A stretch of DNA of 64,000 bases, taken from the NCBI GenBank assembly GCA_024234815.1, contig JACKNO010000001.1, positions 1,178,001 through 1,242,000 on the forward strand. The letters are read 5' to 3'. The translations under genes were made by a program, and so were the position numbers. The notes beneath the pieces were generated by a model. It saw only the letters and a program-made list of their open reading frames with translations. It did no database searches and had not been told where the DNA came from. Shown here in pieces: positions 6,358 to 14,381 of this stretch. Position 1 is the stretch's first letter. The number at the start of each line of letters is the position of its first letter. The stretch comes from Pseudomonadales bacterium (GTDB taxonomy: Bacteria > Pseudomonadota > Gammaproteobacteria > Pseudomonadales > Halieaceae).

Positions 6358-9139
6358 GTTCGCGGTAACCTCTTATCATGTCTTCAAGAATGTTGGTGAT
6401 ACGGCTGCCGAAACCGCCCATACCCTTGAGAACGAATTGCGCCTGGGTCGTGTGTTCCTGCTCCAGGTCGGGATCGCTGTAGTCGGGGAAAAACCCCGTC
6501 GTATCGTTGTCGTAATAGCGCAGGTGCAGCAGGCGTATTATCCAGCAACAGTTTTCGTATTCGACACCGACCATCTCTTCGATGGCGTTATTGTCGATAA
6601 TGCTGTAGTTGATGGCGCCGAACAGGCGCCAGTTGGTGGTCAGGGGTACAAAGGCGGAGGTCGTCACCTGCTTGGTCTCGGCCTGCAGGGCGTAGAACTG
6701 CTGGGCCCGATTGTAGGAGTAACCGACATTGAAGATAGTGCCGTTGTCGTCAGTGTAGCCCGCCAGGAAGTTGCCCGTGTCCACGTTGCCGGCGTGGGGG
6801 TCATACACCAGGTCGGTGCGCAGTGACAGCCGATCATTGGGCGTGAAACTCAGGTCGCCGGCGATTTCGGAACTCGACTCATCCAGCGTCGGCGCGTTGG
6901 GGGCCAGACGAACCTTGCGGTCGCTGAGATAAAAGATCTGGCCCAGGTTGGCGCCCAGCAATTTGTGGCCGGTGGACGTATCGATAAACTGGGTGCTGAC
7001 ACCGGCGGATATGCGGTTGGCGTCATCGATGCGATCGTGCCCTGAAAAGCGGGTTTCCCTGAACAGCTGGTTGTAGGAAAAAGTGAGTTCGGCGCTGTCG
7101 AAGTCCGGCTGGTCATCCTGGTTCTCGTAGCTCGAGTAGAGATAGTAAAGGCGCGGCTCCAGGGTTTGCAGCAGGGTTTCGCCGGCGAAGCTGAAGTCGC
7201 GATCAAAATACAGGCCGCTGTCCAGGCTGGCCATCTCGGAGCCGGTTGAGGGGCTGTTGTCGGTATAAACTATGGCGTCGCTCAGCTCGTAGTTTAACTG
7301 GCGGTACTTTACCGTGGGCTTCAAAAAGCCATAACTCCAGTTCATCGGGAACGCCACGCCGCCCTCCGAGTACAGGCGCTCGCCGGTGACCACGTTTTCA
7401 TCAGCGCCGAAGTTGGAGTACTGGCTCAGCAGGATGGGTTGCAACTCGAACGGGGTTCCGTCGCCGCGGTTCTGTACGGTCAACTGGGGCAACTTCTTGT
7501 AGACATCGTTGATATCGTCGGCCAGCGACTGGTACTGCTCCACGTCCAGGGTCACCATCCAGTCGTCGCCGAGGTAAGCCAGCGAACCCATCTGCAACAG
7601 GCTCGTGCGCCGCTGTGCGGTCAGGCTGGAAGTTTCCAGGTCCTTCATGTAGTCGACGTCGCTGGCCTTGCTGTAATCGATTCTCGATTGCCAGCGCTGA
7701 TCCAGCAGGCCGGCCTGGCGCACGCTGGTGAGCCAGCGGTCATCACTCTGTCCCGGCGGTACCTCGCTTTTGTAGCGATCGTCGCTGTTCATGTAGGTGC
7801 CCCCCACGGTCCAGTAGCCCAGGTAGGGGTTCATGTAGCGTGCCTTGAGCTCGTGGTTCAGACCCCGTTCCTGGATGTAACGCGGAGAGTACAGTGCGTC
7901 ATATTCGGGAGCGAGGTTGAAATATACCGGCACGGTGATATCCAGGCCACCGGTGCTGTCATTGCCGAAGTCCGGCCACAGGAAGCCGGTGCGGCGTCGA
8001 TCATCCAGCGGAAACTGCAGCCACGGCGTGTAAAAAACAGGTACGCCGCCAATCTCTATCTTGGCGTCGCGAGCCGTACCCAGGCCTTCTTCCAGATCCA
8101 GGTCTATCTTTTTGGCCCGGATCAGCCAGTCCTCCTCACCGGGCGGGCAATAGCTGAAACTGCCGTTGTGAACGTGGATCAGTTCGTCGGCATCGCGCTC
8201 CAGCAGGTTGGCCGTGCCCTGCAGGTGGTCTGAATGAATGACGAACTTGCTGTCTTGCAGCGTCGCCTCCCCGGTCTCGTACAGGATTTCCGCGCGACTG
8301 CCCTGCAGCAGCACATTTGGCTCCCGCACTGTGACGTTGCCGGTCAGTATGACTTCACCCGTGTCCCGGTTGACGCTGGCCTCGTCACCGCTGAAGCGAC
8401 GGTAGCCCTGGCTCACCTTCACGCCCCCTGAAAAACGCACCATGTCGCCCTGCAGCTCGGTGCTTGCGGCCGAGGCATCGATATCGGCGTCGTCGGGGTC
8501 GACACTGAGGTCCTCGTCAGCCAGCGGGTCCACGTAGAGGCCCTGGCACAGCCGGCAATCCAGGGTGCGTTGCTCCAGGGAAAAAGCGCTGATCGGAGCC
8601 CAGTCCAGGGGGTACTCCTTGCCCGGGTCCAGGGTGACGGGCCCGGACCTGGTTTCAGGCTCCGGCGCGGCCGGGGCGGTCGCCTCAGGCGAGGGGGTGG
8701 CAGCCGTGTGGTCAACAGGCTCGGCTGTGGTCTCGGCAGTGGACGCGGCCGTCGGTGCGTCAGATGGCTCGGGTGCTGCAATGGGTTCCGCTGTCGCGGC
8801 GGGTGGCGCAGCGGGCTCAGGTGCCGTACTGGGCTCTTCTGTGGCTGTGGGCGTAGCGACGGGTCCAGGACTCGCTATGGGTTCCGCTTTCGCGGCGGGT
8901 GTGGCCATAGGGGCAGGTGCCGGCGCGGCTGCAGGGCTCGATTTGGCTGGGGGGGCTGTGGAACCGCGCTCTCCCGGCCCGCAATCCCAGCCATCGCCGC
9001 TTTCATTGGCCGTGCAGACTACATGCTTGGTATTCTTGGCCAACACAGGGAGTGATATTGTGAGACTGATCAGGAGGGCTGCCGCGGGCGCATTAAAAAG
9101 CAGCGTGCGGGCGGTTAGTCTGGCAAAGTCAGATATCAT
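6347..9139 (-). CDS. lptD: LPS-assembly protein LptD with a Pro/Ala-rich N-terminal linker
   Basis: Outer-membrane beta-barrel that, with the lipoprotein LptE, inserts lipopolysaccharide into the outer leaflet. The 930-residue form starts at ATG 9137-9139 with a signal peptide (residues ~1-34, ending LPVLA-K). Residues ~60-167 are a low-complexity Pro/Ala/Thr/Glu linker, then the OstA/LptA-like jellyroll (~215-370: GDMVRFSGGVKVSQGYRR onward) and the barrel. Cysteines in CRLCQG (~195 and 198) and the late CC pair in ENCCWIIRLLHLRYY match the disulfide pattern of the family. The frame is open to 9394, but that extension lacks a signal peptide and overlaps divergent amgK. No clear Shine-Dalgarno sequence precedes the chosen ATG. 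Confidence 0.96.
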   Translation of the reverse strand: MISDFARLTARTLLFNAPAAALLISLTISLPVLAKNTKHVVCTANESGDGWDCGPGERGSTAPPAKSSPAAAPAPAPMATPAAKAEPIASPGPVATPTATEEPSTAPEPAAPPAATAEPIAAPEPSDAPTAASTAETTAEPVDHTAATPSPEATAPAAPEPETRSGPVTLDPGKEYPLDWAPISAFSLEQRTLDCRLCQGLYVDPLADEDLSVDPDDADIDASAASTELQGDMVRFSGGVKVSQGYRRFSGDEASVNRDTGEVILTGNVTVREPNVLLQGSRAEILYETGEATLQDSKFVIHSDHLQGTANLLERDADELIHVHNGSFSYCPPGEEDWLIRAKKIDLDLEEGLGTARDAKIEIGGVPVFYTPWLQFPLDDRRRTGFLWPDFGNDSTGGLDITVPVYFNLAPEYDALYSPRYIQERGLNHELKARYMNPYLGYWTVGGTYMNSDDRYKSEVPPGQSDDRWLTSVRQAGLLDQRWQSRIDYSKASDVDYMKDLETSSLTAQRRTSLLQMGSLAYLGDDWMVTLDVEQYQSLADDINDVYKKLPQLTVQNRGDGTPFELQPILLSQYSNFGADENVVTGERLYSEGGVAFPMNWSYGFLKPTVKYRQLNYELSDAIVYTDNSPSTGSEMASLDSGLYFDRDFSFAGETLLQTLEPRLYYLYSSYENQDDQPDFDSAELTFSYNQLFRETRFSGHDRIDDANRISAGVSTQFIDTSTGHKLLGANLGQIFYLSDRKVRLAPNAPTLDESSSEIAGDLSFTPNDRLSLRTDLVYDPHAGNVDTGNFLAGYTDDNGTIFNVGYSYNRAQQFYALQAETKQVTTSAFVPLTTNWRLFGAINYSIIDNNAIEEMVGVEYENCCWIIRLLHLRYYDNDTTGFFPDYSDPDLEQEHTTQAQFVLKGMGGFGSRITNILEDMIRGYREREY

Positions 9140-9225
9140 TTGTGTTCGAGCATATGCGCAGGTAAACGCGAATTCTAAAGCATCGTCCCGCCCTTGTCCG
9201 TCAAATATTAAGCCAGGAGAGTACT

Positions 9226-10269
9226 GTGACACCCCGTCCCCCCCCGAGTGAGCTGTTGAACTGGGCGCTTTCCGTGCTTGCGCCAGGCGGCGCGGGGTCC
9301 AATCCCGCGCTGACGGTGGTGGCTGGGGATGCCAGTAATCGACGTTATTTTCGCGCCGCGATAGCCGATTCCAGTTACATCCTCGTGGATGCACCTCCCG
9401 CTACGGAAAAAAACGAGGCGTTTCTGGCTGTGCGCGAACTCCTGGCTGGGGCGGGAGTGACGGTGCCCGCTCTCCGTGGAGCTGACATGGCGCGAGGCTA
9501 CCTGCTGCTGGGGGACCTCGGGGACCGTCTGTTGCTGCCGGAACTGACCCCTGACTGCGTGGACGGGCGTTATCGCGAGGCCATGGATGTGCTATTGCAG
9601 ATTGCCGCGATCGATATGCACGGTGTCCCGTTCCCCGCCTATGATGAATCCCTGCTCAGGGAAGAACTGGGCCGCTTTTCCACCTGGTTTGTCGAAGCCC
9701 TGCTGGGGTACTCGCCCGCTGCCGGGGAGCAGGCGCTGATAGAAGCCGCCTTCGATGTCCTGGTGAGCAGCGCGCTGGAGCAACCCCGGGTACTCGTGCA
9801 CCGGGATTTCCACAGCCGCAACCTCATGCCCCAGGACGGTGGCGGCCTGGGTGTCATCGATTTCCAGGACGCGGTGCTGGGGCCGATCACCTACGATCTG
9901 GTGTCCCTGCTGCGCGACTGTTATATCCGGTGGCCGACGGCGCAGGTACAGGGCTGGGTCGAGGTTTATCGGCAGAAGTTGCAGACCCGGGGTCACCTGC
10001 CCGCGGATGTGGATGCCGCGGGTTTTCTGCGCTGGTTTGACCTGATGGGCCTGCAGCGGCACATCAAGGTTCTCGGCACCTTCGCACGGCTGTATCTGCG
10101 CGACGGCAAGCCCGCCTACCTGGACGACCTGCCGCTGGTGATCCGCTACGTCCGGGACATCACCGCCGCTCGCGCACCGGAAAACCCGGCCCTGGCCGAG
10201 TTCCAGCGCTGGTTTGACGAGCGCCTGTCGCCGCTTATCGCGAACCAGCACTGGGGGGTCGCGGCATGA
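9226..10269 (+). CDS. amgK: N-acetylmuramate/N-acetylglucosamine anomeric kinase AmgK
   Basis: Phosphorylates the anomeric hydroxyl of MurNAc (and GlcNAc) to give the 1-phosphate, the first step of the cytoplasmic bypass that recycles cell-wall sugar into UDP-MurNAc without MurA. The 347-residue protein has an aminoglycoside-phosphotransferase fold: VVAGDASNRRYFR near the N-terminus, catalytic VLVHRDFHSRNLM (HxDxxxxN) and the metal-binding GVIDFQDAVLGP. The start is GTG at 9226 with AGGAGA 5 nt upstream (9215-9220). It is divergent from lptD and overlaps murU by ATGA; that adjacency is what distinguishes AmgK from generic phosphotransferases. The same arrangement beside lptD is known in Pseudomonas. 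Confidence 0.92.
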   Translation: MTPRPPPSELLNWALSVLAPGGAGSNPALTVVAGDASNRRYFRAAIADSSYILVDAPPATEKNEAFLAVRELLAGAGVTVPALRGADMARGYLLLGDLGDRLLLPELTPDCVDGRYREAMDVLLQIAAIDMHGVPFPAYDESLLREELGRFSTWFVEALLGYSPAAGEQALIEAAFDVLVSSALEQPRVLVHRDFHSRNLMPQDGGGLGVIDFQDAVLGPITYDLVSLLRDCYIRWPTAQVQGWVEVYRQKLQTRGHLPADVDAAGFLRWFDLMGLQRHIKVLGTFARLYLRDGKPAYLDDLPLVIRYVRDITAARAPENPALAEFQRWFDERLSPLIANQHWGVAA

Positions 10270-10964
10270 AAGCCATGATTCTCGCGGCGGGAGTGGGCGA
10301 GCGCATGCGTCCCCTGACCGACCACACGCCCAAACCGCTGCTGGCTGTGGGCGGTAGAGCGCTCATCGCCCATCACCTGGACCGGCTTGCGCAGGCGGGA
10401 TTTTCCGAAGTGGTGATCAATGTGTCCCACCTCGCTGAACAGATAGTCGACTACTGCGGCGACGGCCGCCGCTGGGGGGTCTCCATACTCTACTCCCATG
10501 AATCCCAGCCGCTGGAAACCGCAGGCGGCATTTTCAATGCCCTGCCCCTGCTGGGTGACGAGCCCTTCCTGGTGGTCAATGGCGATGTCTGGATAGACTA
10601 TCCCTTCGCCCGGCTGCTCGGATATCGCCCCGCGAGCCCGGAATGCGCCCACCTGGTGATGGTGGGCAATCCCGCCCAGCACCCGCGCGGCGATTTTCAG
10701 CTCGATGACCAGGGCTGGGTGCGCGAACTGGCACCCGGCGCCAGCGGTTATACCTACGCGGGCGTCGGCGTATACAGCCCCAGCTTTTTCGCCGCCATGG
10801 ATCCCGGCAAAATGCCCCTGCGGCCGCTGCTCGACGCGGCGATAAGGCGCGGTTGCCTCAGCGGTGAATACTACCCGGGACACTGGGAGGATGTGGGTAC
10901 CCCGGAACGCCTGCGCAGCCTGGACGAGGCGCTGCTGGGGGTGGCGCATCGCGCACCCGGCTGA
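10266..10964 (+). CDS. murU: N-acetylmuramate-1-phosphate uridylyltransferase MurU
   Basis: Transfers UMP to MurNAc-1-phosphate to form UDP-MurNAc, completing the recycling shortcut begun by AmgK. The 232 residues form a single nucleotidyltransferase domain: MILAAGVGERMRPLTDHTPK is the nucleotide-binding loop with the catalytic PKPLL following, LVVNGDVWIDYPF holds the metal-binding Asp, and GHWEDVGTPERL is the C-terminal signature. There is no left-handed beta-helix acetyltransferase domain, as expected for MurU and unlike GlmU. The start codon overlaps the amgK stop. Hexose-1-phosphate guanylyl- or thymidylyltransferases are alternative readings that the amgK context makes unlikely. Confidence 0.92.
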   Translation: MKAMILAAGVGERMRPLTDHTPKPLLAVGGRALIAHHLDRLAQAGFSEVVINVSHLAEQIVDYCGDGRRWGVSILYSHESQPLETAGGIFNALPLLGDEPFLVVNGDVWIDYPFARLLGYRPASPECAHLVMVGNPAQHPRGDFQLDDQGWVRELAPGASGYTYAGVGVYSPSFFAAMDPGKMPLRPLLDAAIRRGCLSGEYYPGHWEDVGTPERLRSLDEALLGVAHRAPG

Positions 10965-11050
10965 GTGGATTCCGGAAGTCGGCGCGCCAACGGTGTACCG
11001 CGGCTGAATAGCCGTTAGAATAGCGCCCTGAAAATTTCCTGGAGCCTGTG

Positions 11051-11719
11051 ATGCCGGACTACCTGATTGCCCCTTCCATTCTCTCTGCTGATTTCGCCCG
11101 CCTCGGTGAAGAGGTCGACACGGTGCTTGCTGCTGGGGCTGATATCGTCCACTTTGACGTGATGGACAATCACTATGTGCCCAATCTGACGATAGGGCCG
11201 ATGGTGTGCACGGCGCTGCGCAAGCACGGTGTTACGGCCCCGATTGATGTGCACCTGATGGTCAGTCCTGTAGACCAGCTTATCGGTGATTTCGCGGACG
11301 CCGGGGCCACCTACATTACGTTCCACCCGGATGCATCCACTCATGTCGACCGCTCTTTGCAGATGATTCGCGCCGCGGGTTGTAAGTCCGGCCTGGTTTT
11401 CAATCCTCACCTGGGCCTGGATGCGCTCAGGTATGTGCTCGACAAGGTGGATATGGTGCTGCTGATGTCGGTCAACCCGGGCTTTGGCGGCCAGTCGTTT
11501 ATTCCCGCCACGCTGGACAAGTTGCGCGAGGCCCGCGCCCTGATCGACGCTTCCGGCATGGATATTCGCCTGGAGATCGATGGCGGTGTGACGCCGGCAA
11601 ATATTGCGCAAATCGCTGCGGCGGGGGCGGATACTTTTGTCGCGGGCTCGGCGATTTTCAACCAGCCGGATTATGCGGCGGTGATCTCTGAGATGAGGGC
11701 GCAGTTGGCTTCCGTTTGA
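11051..11719 (+). CDS. rpe: Ribulose-phosphate 3-epimerase
   Basis: Interconverts D-ribulose 5-phosphate and D-xylulose 5-phosphate in the pentose-phosphate pathway. A TIM barrel of 222 residues: IAPSILSADFARLG, VHFDVMDNHYVPNLTIG (catalytic Asp and metal ligands), PIDVHLMV, SVNPGFGGQSF (phosphate loop) and EIDGGV are diagnostic. The frame opens at GTG 11048, but the ATG at 11051 is better spaced (6 nt) from GGAG at 11041-11044. In Pseudomonas rpe is followed by gph and then trpE; here no phosphatase gene follows and a repeat-bearing intergenic region fills the gap. Confidence 0.97.
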   Translation: MPDYLIAPSILSADFARLGEEVDTVLAAGADIVHFDVMDNHYVPNLTIGPMVCTALRKHGVTAPIDVHLMVSPVDQLIGDFADAGATYITFHPDASTHVDRSLQMIRAAGCKSGLVFNPHLGLDALRYVLDKVDMVLLMSVNPGFGGQSFIPATLDKLREARALIDASGMDIRLEIDGGVTPANIAQIAAAGADTFVAGSAIFNQPDYAAVISEMRAQLASV

Positions 11720-11764
11720 GCCTGATTGTTGTTTTTTCCGTGTGATTTTGGCGTTTGGGGGCCG

Positions 11765-11836
11765 CGCTCCCGGAGGCTGACTGCCCCCTTCGGTTGATAC
11801 CCCACGCCCTCAGGAGCCAGCCACCCTCCGGGATCG
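11765..11836 (+). repeat. Constant-loop hairpin A1
   Basis: Arms 11765-11787 and 11814-11836 pair at 18 of 23 positions. The loop contains the core GGTTGATACCCCACGCCCT at 11792-11810. The stem sequence differs from that of the 45-kb copies although the core is identical. Confidence 0.75.
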
Positions 11837-12013
11837 CTTGTACTGTCATTGGCATTCGGTTTGTGGGGCTTTCTTGCCGTGTGATTTGGGCGCTTGGGGG
11901 CCGCCACCTCCCGGGAACGCTCGTACTGTGCCCGGGATATGGCTTGCTTGTCTCTTAAGCGGGTGTTTTTTGTCTCCAGCGCCAGAGATCTCATTCCATG
12001 CCCGGTGGTAGCT

Positions 12014-12079
12014 GTCCGCAGTGGGAGGTCCGCCTGAGGGCGTGGGGTATCAACCGAAGGTGGACCTCCCACTGCGGGC
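12014..12079 (-). repeat. Constant-loop hairpin A2
   Basis: Arms 12014-12034 and 12059-12079 pair at 19 of 21 positions, and the two exceptions are T-G wobbles. The 24-nt loop holds the reverse complement of the core, AGGGCGTGGGGTATCAACC, at 12037-12055. The stem (containing GCAGTGGGAGGTCC) is unrelated to A1. Confidence 0.8.
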
Positions 12080-12126
12080 AGCGGTTCCCAAAGAACACAG
12101 CCGTTGAAGAACCAATACCCATATCA

Positions 12127-12154
12127 TTGCCAACCAGAAACCTATCTGTACAAT
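12127..12154 (+). promoter_or_regulatory. Predicted sigma70-type promoter of the trp operon
   Basis: TTGCCA (12127-12132, 5/6) and TACAAT (12149-12154, 5/6) with a 16-nt spacer. Expected transcript start is near 12161, leaving a ~143-nt leader before trpE. The leader contains a perfect 7-bp hairpin (GCATCGA, 7-nt loop, TCGATGC) but no cluster of Trp codons and no U-run, so classical attenuation is not supported. Confidence 0.5.
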
Positions 12155-12303
12155 AGGCACTCCCCGATTCCTGGAGAATGCTGTGCCAACAGCAATGCGT
12201 TGCAGCATCGAGCAAATATCGATGCGAGAGGTCACTCGCTGGCGATGGTAGCCAGGGCTTTGCCACGACCCGAATACGCATATTCACACTCCGAGGAATC
12301 CGC

Positions 12304-13788
12304 ATGAATCCGCAGGATTTTGCCGCACTGGCGGCACAAGACTACAACCGTATACCTGTCAGCACAGAAGTGCTGGCCGACCTTGAAACCCCGGTCAGCA
12401 CCTACCGCAAACTCGCTGAAGGTCCCTATTCCTATTTCTTTGAATCCGTCCAGGGCGGTGAAAAATGGGGTCGCTATTCCATCATAGGGCTGCCCTGCCG
12501 CACCGTGCTGAAAGTATTTGGCAAGCGGGCGGAGGTGTGGGTCGATGGCAGCCTGAGCGAGAGCCCGGAGGTGGACGATCCGCTGGCTTTCGCCGAGGCG
12601 TTCCAGCAACGCTATCGCACGGCGCCATGTGAAGGCCTGCCGGTGTTTCACGGCGGCCTGGTAGGGTACTTTGCTTACGATACCGTGCGCTTCGTGGAGC
12701 CGCGGCTGGCTGCGAGCGTGCCGCCCGACCACCTTGGTACCCCCGACATCCTGCTGATGGTGTCTGACGAGGTGCTGGTGTTCGACAACCTTGCCGGCAC
12801 TATCCGGCTTATCGTCAATGTGGATCCTTCCCGTGAAGATGCGCTGGCGATGGCCCGGCAGCGACTGCGGGAACTGGTGGAACGGCTGCCGCTACCCATG
12901 TCGCCGCTGCCCGAAGTCTCGCTGGACGGGGCGGACAGCAGTGAACTGGAGCAAAGGGCGGAATCCGATTTCACGCAACAGCAGTACGAGGATGCGGTGG
13001 AGCGGGTCAAGGAGTACGTGCTGGCGGGTGACGTGATGCAGGTGGTTCCGTCCCGCCGCATGAGCGTTCCGTTCGAGGCGCCCCCGCTCAATCTGTATCG
13101 TGCCCTGCGCAATCTCAACCCTTCCCCCTATATGTATTTTCTGGATCTGGATGATTTTCACATTGTCGGCTCGTCCCCAGAGATTCTGGCGCGGCTGGAA
13201 CAGGGTGTGGTGACGGTGCGCCCGATAGCGGGTACCCGGCGGCGGGGCCGTTCGGATGCGGAGGACGCCGCGCTGGAGGCGGAATTGCTCGCGGATCCGA
13301 AGGAGATCGCCGAACACCTGATGTTGATAGACCTTGGGCGCAACGATGTCGGCCGCATTGCGGAGACGGGCAGTGTGGAGTTGTCGGACAAAATGGTGGT
13401 GGAGCGTTATTCGCATGTCATGCACATCGTGTCCAACGTGACAGGCCGCCTGAAAGCGGGCAAGAGCGCCATTGACGTGCTGCGTGCCACCCTGCCGGCG
13501 GGCACCCTGAGCGGTGCGCCGAAGATTCGGGCGATGGAAATCATCGATGAACTGGAACCGGTCAAGCGCGGCGTCTACGGCGGTGCGGTCGGTTATATTT
13601 CCTGGGCCGGGGATATGGATACCGCGATTGCGATTCGCACGGCGGTGATCAAGGACGGCCGGCTTTATGTGCAGGCCGGTGGCGGTGTTGTGGCTGATTC
13701 CGTTCCCCGGCTGGAGTGGAAGGAAACGCAGAATAAAGCGCGGGCGGTGTTCCGGGCGGCGTCCATGGTGCTGGGAAAGGAGGGCTGA
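12304..13788 (+). CDS. trpE: Anthranilate synthase component I
   Basis: Converts chorismate to anthranilate using ammonia delivered by TrpG; first committed step of tryptophan synthesis. The 494-residue protein has the N-terminal feedback region PVSTYRKLAEGPYSYFFESV (the FFES segment aligns with the Trp-binding LLES motif) and the chorismate-binding core: GDVMQVVPSRR, FHIVGSSPEIL, RPIAGTRRRG, LIDLGRNDVGR, SHVMHIVSNV, LPAGTLSGAPKIRAMEII and AGGGVVADS. I start it at ATG 12304 after CGAGGA; an upstream in-frame ATG at 12178 adds 42 unconserved residues. trpG follows 2 nt after the stop. Feedback inhibition by tryptophan is expected from the family. Confidence 0.97.
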   Translation: MNPQDFAALAAQDYNRIPVSTEVLADLETPVSTYRKLAEGPYSYFFESVQGGEKWGRYSIIGLPCRTVLKVFGKRAEVWVDGSLSESPEVDDPLAFAEAFQQRYRTAPCEGLPVFHGGLVGYFAYDTVRFVEPRLAASVPPDHLGTPDILLMVSDEVLVFDNLAGTIRLIVNVDPSREDALAMARQRLRELVERLPLPMSPLPEVSLDGADSSELEQRAESDFTQQQYEDAVERVKEYVLAGDVMQVVPSRRMSVPFEAPPLNLYRALRNLNPSPYMYFLDLDDFHIVGSSPEILARLEQGVVTVRPIAGTRRRGRSDAEDAALEAELLADPKEIAEHLMLIDLGRNDVGRIAETGSVELSDKMVVERYSHVMHIVSNVTGRLKAGKSAIDVLRATLPAGTLSGAPKIRAMEIIDELEPVKRGVYGGAVGYISWAGDMDTAIAIRTAVIKDGRLYVQAGGGVVADSVPRLEWKETQNKARAVFRAASMVLGKEG

Positions 13789-13790
13789 GT

Positions 13791-14369
13791 ATGTTGCTGA
13801 TGATTGATAACTACGACTCCTTTACCTATAACGTGGTGCAGTACCTCGGCGAGTTGGGCGTGGAAGTGCACGTGGTGCGCAACGATGAGATAGCGGTCGG
13901 GGACATAAAGGCCCTGGCGCCGGAGCAGATAGTGATTTCCCCCGGCCCCTGCACGCCTAACGAGGCCGGCATCTCGATGGCGGTTATCGAGGCCTACGCC
14001 GGGGTGGTGCCTATTCTCGGGATTTGCCTGGGGCACCAGAGTATCGGGCAGGTATTCGGCGGCAAGGTGGTGCGGGCGCGCAAGGTTATGCACGGGAAGA
14101 CCTCACCTATACATCACCGGGGCGAAGGTGTTTTCCGAGGTTTGAGCGAACCCTTTGAGGCTACCCGTTACCATTCGCTGGTGGTCGAGAGGGAAAGCCT
14201 GCCGGACTGCCTGGAGGTCACAGCGTGGACCTGCACCGAGGCGGGTGAGGTCGATGAGATCATGGGCTTGCGTCACCGCGAACTGGCAATCGAAGGTGTC
14301 CAGTTTCATCCCGAATCAATCCTGACTGCGCACGGACATGACCTGCTGCGCAATTTTCTCGAACAATAG
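13791..14369 (+). CDS. trpG: Anthranilate synthase component II (glutamine amidotransferase)
   Basis: Releases ammonia from glutamine and passes it to TrpE. The 192-residue class-I amidotransferase has DNYDSFTYNVVQYLGELG at the N-terminus, ISPGPCTPNEAG, the nucleophile Cys in GICLGHQSIGQ and the His/Glu pair in VQFHPESILT. Length is typical for a stand-alone TrpG. In some gammaproteobacteria the same subunit also serves p-aminobenzoate synthase (PabA); nothing here separates the roles, but the gene lies between trpE and trpD, 2 nt after the former and 12 nt before the latter. Confidence 0.96.
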   Translation: MLLMIDNYDSFTYNVVQYLGELGVEVHVVRNDEIAVGDIKALAPEQIVISPGPCTPNEAGISMAVIEAYAGVVPILGICLGHQSIGQVFGGKVVRARKVMHGKTSPIHHRGEGVFRGLSEPFEATRYHSLVVERESLPDCLEVTAWTCTEAGEVDEIMGLRHRELAIEGVQFHPESILTAHGHDLLRNFLEQ

Positions 14370-14381
14370 GAAACCATTGCG

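Larger units (their letters stand above)
11720..12303. repeat. Gene-free region rpe-trpE holding constant-loop hairpin repeats (locus A)
   Basis: No gene is supported in these 584 bases. The first 360 hold two hairpins with a shared loop core (11765-11836 and 12014-12079, opposite orientations) and a second, loopless copy of the flank: CCGTGTGATTTTGGCGTTTG near 11738 recurs with small changes near 11878, each followed by a GGGGGCCGC block and a CGCTTGTACTGT or CGCTCGTACTGT string. The last 180 bases are the trpE promoter and leader. Short open frames across the hairpins have no ribosome-binding site and follow the repeat, so I do not call them genes. Confidence 0.8.

Noticed and set aside
9140..9394. 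Extended N-terminus of LptD (open to 9394)
   Set aside because: It precedes the clear signal peptide, overlaps the 5' end of divergent amgK and shows no export or conserved features.
12155..12303. Tryptophan attenuator with leader peptide upstream of trpE
   Set aside because: The leader has a 7-bp hairpin but no run of Trp codons, no alternative hairpins that I can pair, and no U-run.
12178..12303. Longer TrpE starting at 12178
   Set aside because: The extra 42 residues are not conserved, and the ATG at 12304 has a suitable ribosome-binding site directly upstream.
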